Of a stretch of DNA of 64,000 bases, positions 57,045 to 64,000 are shown in pieces. The notes under the pieces are model-generated. The model saw only the letters and a program-made list of their open reading frames with translations, made no database searches and was not told the origin of the DNA. Made by a program: the position numbers and the translations under genes. The stretch is from Trametes villosa. Taxonomy: Eukaryota > Basidiomycota > Agaricomycetes > Polyporales > Polyporaceae. The DNA lies in contig PUDQ02000001.1 in NCBI GenBank assembly GCA_002964805.2, positions 3,868,001 through 3,932,000 of the forward strand, written 5' to 3'. How positions within the stretch are numbered: the first letter of the stretch is position 1; each line of letters begins with the position of its first letter.

Positions 57045-59218
57045 CTAAAGCTTCACAGACCTGTCGCTTCGTTGATCCATGCCCACGTCCTGCGAAAGAA
57101 TCAGTACCTCTCCCTGCGAATTTGCTCGTAGCAACCCACCAATCTGGTAGAACCTAAGCTGTCTTGGTGAGCGGATGACCGTATGGATGCGAACTGCAGC
57201 GTCTGGCAATGCGTCGTTCTGGTTGTCAGTGCGTTCTTCAAATTGGCACAATTTGAGCGTTGTAACTTACTGCGACTTGATGTTCGTCGCTCCGTTTGCT
57301 ACGGCTGACTGTAGGCAAGCTGAGCTCTGTCCCCTCTCCACTAGTGTCCATCAGGCCTCGCAGAGCGGTGCGACTGTTCAGGCTGAGGGTTGTCGTGTCA
57401 GCCATAGTGCGAGGACACAATCTTTCAGGTGCACTCACGTCGCGAGCATCGAGTTGGAGTATACTGTTCGTCGCATCCGAGCGTCAGAAACCGTAAAAGC
57501 TCGTCGCACAGACATTCCCACTAGAAGCGCACCTTTGCTGAGGGCATTATGGAAGGCCAGCCAGACGAGAGTTTGTGGCCAAATGAATTTCTGGCATCGT
57601 GGTCAGCGAGAATACAACTCGCGATGGCGCATGACTTACGGTGAGTAACGTCAAGATCTGGATTACGCTATGACGGGAGTCAGCATGAAGGAACACCTTT
57701 CGAGTCTCAAAGCTGATTGCTAACGCTGCGATGGCACCCCTGTTGACGCTGAACACGATGATCTTGTTGAGCAACAGGTGAGTTCTGCGAGTTTAATCGA
57801 AATAGTCAGCCTCGGAGCTGCTCGGACACAGGAGAGCGAACTTGCCTACGTCGGACGTACGTCTTCTCACTCCAGAGATACCAGCACAGTACGACCGTGA
57901 TTGCAACGTCGACCACCATGCCAAACACCCAGTTGGCGATGCGTGTGTTCTGGAATAGTGCGCTAATCAGCAAGCACATCGGCGAGGAAAGCGTGGACAG
58001 GGAGGGTGGAAGAGCACACGTACGATGACTTGTGGGTTCCGTACATCGCTCCAAGCTGGATGTGCAGACCTGCATGAGTAGCATGGTTAGACGACAAAAG
58101 ATGGAAGGGGCGTATCCAAAAACCTCACTCTCTAGCGGCGATTGCTGCTCGTAACCCCGTTAGTTGCTCTGGAAATACCGCTGCGCACTGCATGGACACT
58201 AACCAATGATGAGCACTGTTCGCATACGGGTCGTCAACACATCTCTAAGTTCTATACGACAGGCAGAGGCGGCTCACCATAGGATATCACGGCAAAGATG
58301 CCCTAACATCCTCTAGCTTGAGTCTTCCATTGTGGTCCTAATGCACTTGAGCACTTACCATGACGAGGGGGATGTACCAGGCGTGCGGCCGTACTATATA
58401 CATGAAGTCGTAAGTCGCCGAACCTACTGTCTTGGTTCGAACGCTTACGCTGGTAGATGCGCAGAATGAAGAATCTGATGAACGGCGGTGAGCGTTGGGG
58501 ACACGAGAAACCACCTGAGCGACCAACATTTGCACCACTGCCACTACAGAGTACTGCAAGGTAATGCTTGCATGAGCACCGAGTTCTGGAAACGATGACG
58601 ACTAGGGAGGAATGGGGCTTACGGTTGTTACAAGCTCAACCTGGTAGAGGCTCAACCTGATAGTATCTGGAAGCGTTTTGGGAAGCACGGGCTTACCTGT
58701 CCGCTCCTGGCCGCCGCAGTAAGTCAGTATCAACTTACCAAAGAACTTCACGAGCTCACGCACCAGACTTGGGTCAACAACGCAGTAGGATTGTTGTAAT
58801 TCACGACCATGTAGTAGTAGACCATGTGGGAGTTCAACACTATCGTCGCGGTGTCTAGAAGCCTGCGCGGGGAAGGGGGTTGGCTCGGGGCGCAATAGGG
58901 GAAGCATCCGCTCGCACCATACAACGGCAACCTGCGCAGAGTACAGTTCAATATCTGGTATGCTAGGGACACAAGACAGAAGACGAACCGCAGCCTTGAG
59001 CATCCATGGGTCCTTCGGAAACCTGTCGTAGTAGTACACCGTCTGTAGCACAGTGATACCGTATAGTCTGATGGATACATGACAGTAAGCACAAGATATG
59101 CGCAGCGCGGAGACGAAAACACGCACGCTGATACGATGACAGTCGAGACCAGCAAAACACCGAAGGAGTCCGCGAAAGCTGTCCCAGTAGGGGGCACACT
59201 GGACGCCGCGTCTGCCAT
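57045..59218 (-). CDS. DUF6534-type seven-membrane-span protein, copy A
   Basis: About 20 exons, all phases consistent, give about 329 aa. Those placed exactly include 59218-59127, 59067-58978, 58862-58764, 58706-58697 (10 nt), 58640-58623 (18 nt), 58553-58528, 58474-58449, 58393-58359, 58302-58278, 58215-58204 (12 nt), 58144-58129 (16 nt) and 57949-57846; the rest run on to the stop at 57045. The product has about seven hydrophobic spans with family motifs: VLQTVYYYDRFPKDPWMLKA, SHMVYYYMVVNYNNPTALLT, NWVFGMVVDVAITVVLCWYL, LNKIIVFSVNRGAIAA and NSMLATLNSRTALRG. This is what I know as DUF6534, a large Agaricomycete membrane family of unknown function, often placed near DUF6533. One intron (57785-57845) uses a GC donor (AG|GCAAGT). 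The cytosolic tail is polar. It is the downstream member of a tandem pair with copy B. Confidence 0.83.
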
Positions 59219-59791
59219 AGAACCACTCAGTGCAGCGGGGCACTAGCGAAGAGCGAGCAGACTGAAGGGGAGCGGGTAAGTACTACGCCAGCCCCCGACT
59301 TCATCAGCAGCCAAAGTTTGCCGGAAGATGCTTCGCGAGGACGTGTGCGTCAGCTGCCGAGGGCCGGGGCTCCAAGTTGGTGCGCGAGTTCTCACATTGC
59401 ATCCACCCGGGCAACCTGCGCAGCCACGGAGATGCTTGCCATCGCCAGGATGGATACTTCCACCTTCGCGCTTTCCGTGATGCAAGTGCCGTCAGCTGTG
59501 CGTCAAAGAGGAGGGCGTTGTGGCGCTCCCGTCCAACTTCGCAGCCTTATCGGCGGCGATGAGTGTAGAGCAGTTGACAGTTGTGAGTGAAACAGTGGCG
59601 GCGACCAAATCGCGCTTACGTGCGACGTGCGAGAGAAGCATGCGACGAGAACTGCGCACCTCAAATACTTGCATCAAGCAGGACCTGCCCGTCACGACGG
59701 TGATGAATAGTTAGACAGTGTGTTGTACAGGGTCCCCCGAACTTCTGAACCGCGCATGCACGCACGCACGCCGACCGGCTCGCAGGAATAG
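59219..59791. other. Spacer between the tandem DUF6534-type genes
   Basis: 573 bases holding the 3' end of copy B and the promoter of copy A. A minus-strand frame at 59492-59695 has no resemblance to the DUF6534-type proteins. A short run of CACG repeats lies near 59758. Confidence 0.45.
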
Positions 59792-62062
59792 CTAAAATGC
59801 CGTAGCATGTGCATAGCTCTGCTGATCCCGCATCGGCCCCTGCAAATAGAACGCGTCTGTTAGTGACTTCGAACTTCGCGCCGTCGTCCCGCGCGAGCGT
59901 CGCGACGTACCAACTTCTCGCCGGCCTGGCTGGTGACGGAGTCGCGCGCAGCGTACCGGTACCCCTCGACGTCCGTAGACTCCGCACCCACGCTGTCCCA
60001 CTCGAGGGTAGACGACCGCCCTGGCGCGAACTCCAGCGTCTGACGACGCGCCATTCGTGCAGTAGTCAGCCTTTGATATCGGGTCGAACTGAGGCGGGAG
60101 ACGTACTGCGACCTGGGCGTCATCCTTCATGGGCTTGCCGCCCGGCTTGTGCTGCCTGACCGTGGGCAGGGTCAGCTCTGTGCCGCCCCCGTCGCTCTCC
60201 ATCATGCCGCGGAGCGCGGTGCGGCTGTTCAGCCTGTGGGGTTATGCGGGTCAGCTGCTGGGTGAGCGCACGGAGGGCAGAGGGCGTACGTTGCAAGCAT
60301 TGAGTTGGCGTAGACTAGTGGCGTTACGGTTTGAGGGGTTATTCCGTGAGTATCGGCAGTGCTGGGCTGTCCGGGTGGAGAGAACGTACCTTTTGAGAGA
60401 GCGTTGTGGAAGGCCAGCCAGACGAGGTTTCGTGGCGAGTAGACGAATTTCTACAGCAGCGCTCAGAGACGTCGTCGACACGTGACAGCGATAGCCACTT
60501 ACGGTCAGGAGTGTCATAACCTGCACGACGCTGTGATGGTCGCTTTAGCAAGGAAGCTCGCGCGGCCTAACGGGAGAACACAAACGCTGCAATGGCACCC
60601 CTGTTCACGCTGAACACGATGATGCGGTTGATCATGCGATGGGTCCTGTCGGTCCCGAGTCACAATCAGTAAACCAGCCTACGCGAGATACGCTGTCGAA
60701 AAACTCACTTGCGCCGAACATAGACCTTCTCACTCCAGAGGTACCAACATAGGACAACCGTGATCGCGGTGTCCACGACCATGCCGAGGGCCCAGTTAGC
60801 GATGAGCGGATCCTGCACAGCATATAAGCCTAGCTGTAGACGCGAGCAGCGGAACACGCACATTGACTTGCGTTGTCTGGAGATTGGCCCAGGAATCCTT
60901 CCGGAATCTACATGGCAAGGGCAAACGATTAGCACTGTGGAGTTCGGCCCGGACGGAGAACTATCGTGGACCACTCACACTGCAACTACGATCGCTAGAC
61001 ACGTCGGGGTCATGTTAGGAACCATTTGATAGCCAGGGAGAGCGATCATGCACACCTATCACCGTCGCTAGAAAAGTACACGCTCAGTTGTATGTCCGTG
61101 CCTTGCACGACGTATTGAAAACTCACAGTACGATGCGATAGCAATGATGCCCTGTTCAGACCAGTGAGCAAGCAGCGGTGTTGCCAGGAATGACCTACTC
61201 ACCATCACCAAAGGGATATACCAGGCGTATGGTCGAACTGGTTACGCAATGTCACATACGTATACGGCGAAAGCCAGTGCAGTCGCTTACGTTGGAATAT
61301 GCGGAAGATGAAGAAACTGCCGAATTCGATCAGCGACTATTGGGATACCTAGATTAGGAATACTGACCCCTGGACCAGTAGGACTACCGTATACTGTCGA
61401 GCACAACGTGTCAGTTGAGTGCTGCAAGAGCTACCTTGGAGGTGGAACAGTACTCACGGTCACTAGCACCTCCACCTATGCCGAACTCAGTGGTCGCCTT
61501 ACGCTGGCAAAGAGTAAAACGTACCTGCGCGCTCCTGCAGATATCGGTGAGATACCAGTGCCAATCCGGGAACTTGGGGGGACAGAAACGACGCACCATA
61601 CTTGGGTCGCCAGTGCAGGGGGATTGTTATAATTCGCGACGAGGTAGTAGTACACCGCGTGCGTGTCCAGTATAATCGTGATGGTGTCTAGCACCCTGCA
61701 GCAAGATTAGACGTGTCGACAATCAGCAAGGCCAAACGCGGCTATCTCACCATACAACGCCAACCTGGATAATTTATGCATGAATCGTCTGCGCCTTGGG
61801 TGACTGAGAGGCAAACGAGACGAACCGTAGCTTTTAACAACCAAGGGTCACGAGGGAACCTGTCGTAGTAGTACAGCGTCTGTAGAACAGTGACTCCGTA
61901 TAGCCTGTGCATAACGCGGCGATTAGTTGGACATCGAGCGGGGAGGTTGAAAGATCCTCACGCGGAGACTATGATGGTCGAGATGAGCATTACACCATAG
62001 GAGTCCCCCAGGTCTTCGCTGCCCATCTGGGGGATACCGGCAAAGGGGGGAGGGCCTGCCAT
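59792..62062 (-). CDS. DUF6534-type membrane protein, copy B
   Basis: Same architecture as copy A, in tandem 0.57 kb upstream of it. Clear exons include 62062-61962 (MAGPPPFAGIPQMGSEDLGD and on), one starting 61904 (LYGVTVLQTLYYYDRFPRD), a 10-nt exon at 61534-61525, then FFIFRIFQ, RPYAWYIPLVM, GIIAIASY and NWALGMVVDTAITVVLCWYL. Further exons encode MINRIIVFSVNRGAIAA, SPRNLVWLAFHNALSK and NSMLATLNSRTALRGMMESD. A last pair gives TLEFAPGRSSTLEWDSVGAE and, after a GTACGT intron, GPMRDQQSYAHATAF ending at 59792. One junction, between KATVRL and VLDTITII (about 61825-61690), has no canonical phase-2 donor, so it is either an unusual splice or a frameshift. The tail is longer than in copy A. Function unknown. 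Confidence 0.75.
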
Positions 62063-63180
62063 CGTGCCAGTCAATGCAGCAGGGAGAAGGCCAGGAGAAG
62101 GCGGACATAAGTACGACTGAGACGCGGGCTTCTTCATCAAGAAGCTAACCGACCCAGGGGCTAATCGGCCCAGGAGAGTGCAGGGGGAGACCGAGGGACT
62201 GGGATCCGCACACTGCAACCGTCTGCGCGCCGAGGGAAAATGTCACAAGCCGACGGAAGTTATTAGGGAGCGCCATTTGCGGGCAAGTTCTCCCATCGCG
62301 TGGGCGTGTGGGGAGAGAGTCGCGCAGCGAAGTCTTCTTCGCAGCCACCTCGTAGCTCATGACCGCGCATTGCTATCTATCCACCGGTTCTCGAGGACAG
62401 CATGCCTTCCGATCCGACAGCAGTCGTAGAGGCTTCTGACTCGCTTCTTTCAGTAATAGACTCGCGGTAGATGGATTCCCGGAGTGCTGCGATAGATATT
62501 CAAGCTGGGGTCCCGAATGAGTACTGCGTTAGCTAGCTGTGAGTTTTCGCCAGTTGAATCGCATGCTTACCTGTCGTTCCTGCCTCGCGAACAAAATCAG
62601 ATCAGTACCTGCTTGTCACAACGATGATGCATGGTGAGCAGGGGACGCAGACCAACCAGTGCACGAGGAGTAAAATACTGCCAGGGCGTATTCATCTTCC
62701 CATGAGCATGCGTATTTCAATGATCTCATGCGCTGATTCGCCCATCATGATGTTCACGAGCAAAGTCGGCCACGGTCATGGTCGTGAGGGAAATCGCGTA
62801 CATCCGCGGATTGGCTCGACATTGCATCCGCGGCATCATAGCAAGAGGTCATCCGTTTCAGCAAACCACACTAGATGTCGAATTCGAAGAGATGCGGTAC
62901 TAGACGGCGCAGACGATAACAGCATGAGAATGTGGGGTGGTGGGAAGAGGCAGCGGCCGTTGTGCGACGCTAACTGATATCCTCAGCACTTGCCAAATGC
63001 GGCCGCCCTCAATTAAGCACGATTCCCACGCTCTCCCCCGCATTCGACGACGTTCTCGATCGCTCGGCCATTGCTGCACCTTGTCCACTGACTGCCACCA
63101 CCGCCGTCGCCGACATCCCCATTTGCATCTGTCTTCATTGCCATAGCAGTCTACTCATTGCGAGGCCGCATCTGTTCAGC
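62063..63180. promoter_or_regulatory. Divergent spacer, copy B and the small lysine-rich gene
   Basis: 1118 bases between divergent starts. It must contain both promoters. Short open frames on each strand show no domain; no transposon ends or tRNA are visible. Confidence 0.45.
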
Positions 63181-63811
63181 ATGTCTACTGTCTCGACGCC
63201 ACTGCCATCCAGCGGGTACGCTTCTCCTGCACCATTGTCGAACAGCCCGCCCCCGCCGAAGCCTAACACACACCCCAAACCCAAACCGGTCAACGTGTTC
63301 TCTAACGATGGTTCATTCTTAGAGCGCTTCCAGCGCCTCAAGAAGGTGAGTCGAATAACTGGTGCGTGCTAACAGACACCGACGCCGTCCCGTTCGCAGG
63401 AAGAGGATGAGAAGAAGAAGCAAGAAGAGATCCTGAAACAGTACGCCGCTGCCACGTGTATTCGCTCAACAAGACTGCTGACAGCTTATTCTTCAGGAAA
63501 CGGGAGTTTGACAATCGTTTCGTGAGTCCTATATCCAGTATGCCGACGCGCATCCCCCGGCTCACGAGTATCCATGTCAGAAAAAGCGGGGCAAGCGGCC
63601 TTCTCCTGATGCTCCAAGCTCAAATGATACCACAGAGAGCCCCGCCAAGAAACCTAAAGTTGACGAGCCACTCAGTAAGTCTAGGAACATCAGCTCCCCC
63701 CGTAAGTATGCCGCTAAACGTCCAGCAGCCCAATACCAGAAAGAGCTCCAGAACTACGCAGACAAGAGTCTGAAGGAGCATGGTACTGGGGTGAGGCCGC
63801 TCGTGAAGTAA
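63181..63811 (+). CDS. Small lysine-rich protein of unknown function
   Basis: Exons 63181-63345, 63400-63440, 63497-63521 (25 nt), 63581-63674 and 63726-63811 give about 136 aa. The last intron (63675-63725, GTAAGT to CAG, 51 nt) is in frame and open, so a retained form of 153 aa is equally readable. The N terminus is Ser/Pro-rich (PPPPKPN), then a FLERFQRLKKEEDEKKKQEE charged helix, KREFDNRFKKRGKRPSP and a Lys/Pro patch (AKKPKVDE) that resembles a nuclear signal, ending in QYQKELQNYADKSLKEHGTG. It looks like a small nuclear or nucleolar coiled-coil protein. I do not recognise the family. Confidence 0.7.
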
Positions 63812-64000
63812 ACCGCCCGGCGAACGTCCGGTTGTATGTGCGTGGTTCCTACTGCTATCCTTGAGTTGACAGAGAACATCGGCGCTGACGTTTTAGATGC
63901 TCGCTCAGTATTATGATTACTTGTACACTCGTCGGATCCTGTCGCTACCGCTACAACATGTTCAGTCCTGCAATACATAATGTTAAGTATTCTAAGGTTC
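63812..64000. other. Right-edge 3' region
   Basis: 189 bases after the last stop codon; nothing recognisable. Confidence 0.4.

Noticed and set aside
59492..59695. Possible third DUF6534 fragment between the tandem copies
   Set aside because: Translation shows none of the family motifs.

Overview
The window looks like a GC-rich stretch of an Agaricomycete (basidiomycete) genome. The genes are broken by many short introns (mostly 49-65 nt, GT-AG, with CTNAC-type branch points). Lineage markers include a DUF6699-type protein, a DUF6534-type membrane-protein pair and a base-exchange type phosphatidylserine synthase. Polyporales is possible but is only a guess. No rRNA, tRNA, CRISPR or intact transposon was seen. 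I rebuilt 21 protein-coding genes by joining exons whose splice phases agree.

Layout. 1-20.6 kb is gene-poor: a DUF6699-type gene (+), a two-RING-like protein (-) and phosphatidylserine synthase (-), separated by 2.7-6.2 kb spacers in which I recognise nothing. 20.6-45 kb is compact and housekeeping-rich: Zn2Cys6 regulator (+), TANGO2/NRDE (-), ARP6 (+), an unknown protein (-), KIN17 (-), DASH subunit ASK1 (+), DSC3 (+), an importin-7/Sxm1-type karyopherin (+), a sulfite-oxidase-type molybdoenzyme (-), TAF6 (-) and an F-box protein (+). 45-57 kb holds a HET-domain protein, a 1595-aa proline-rich BBC1/AIM3-type protein, a zinc-finger protein and the ribosome-biogenesis factor EBP2, all on +. 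57-62 kb holds a tandem pair of DUF6534-type membrane-protein genes (-), each cut into about 20 exons. A small lysine-rich protein gene (+) closes the window.

The genes do not form one pathway. They cover chromatin and transcription (ARP6, TAF6, Zn2Cys6, zinc finger), nuclear import, kinetochore, ribosome assembly, ER/Golgi quality control (DSC3, TANGO2), phospholipid synthesis, sulfur metabolism, actin cortex and possible self/non-self recognition (HET).

The most interesting features are in gene architecture: 8-nt and 10-nt microexons supported by exact phase, two GC-AG introns (one in ARP6, one in a DUF6534 copy whose paralogue uses GT), hidden last exons that complete C termini, and a few frame breaks that are either unusual introns or mutations.
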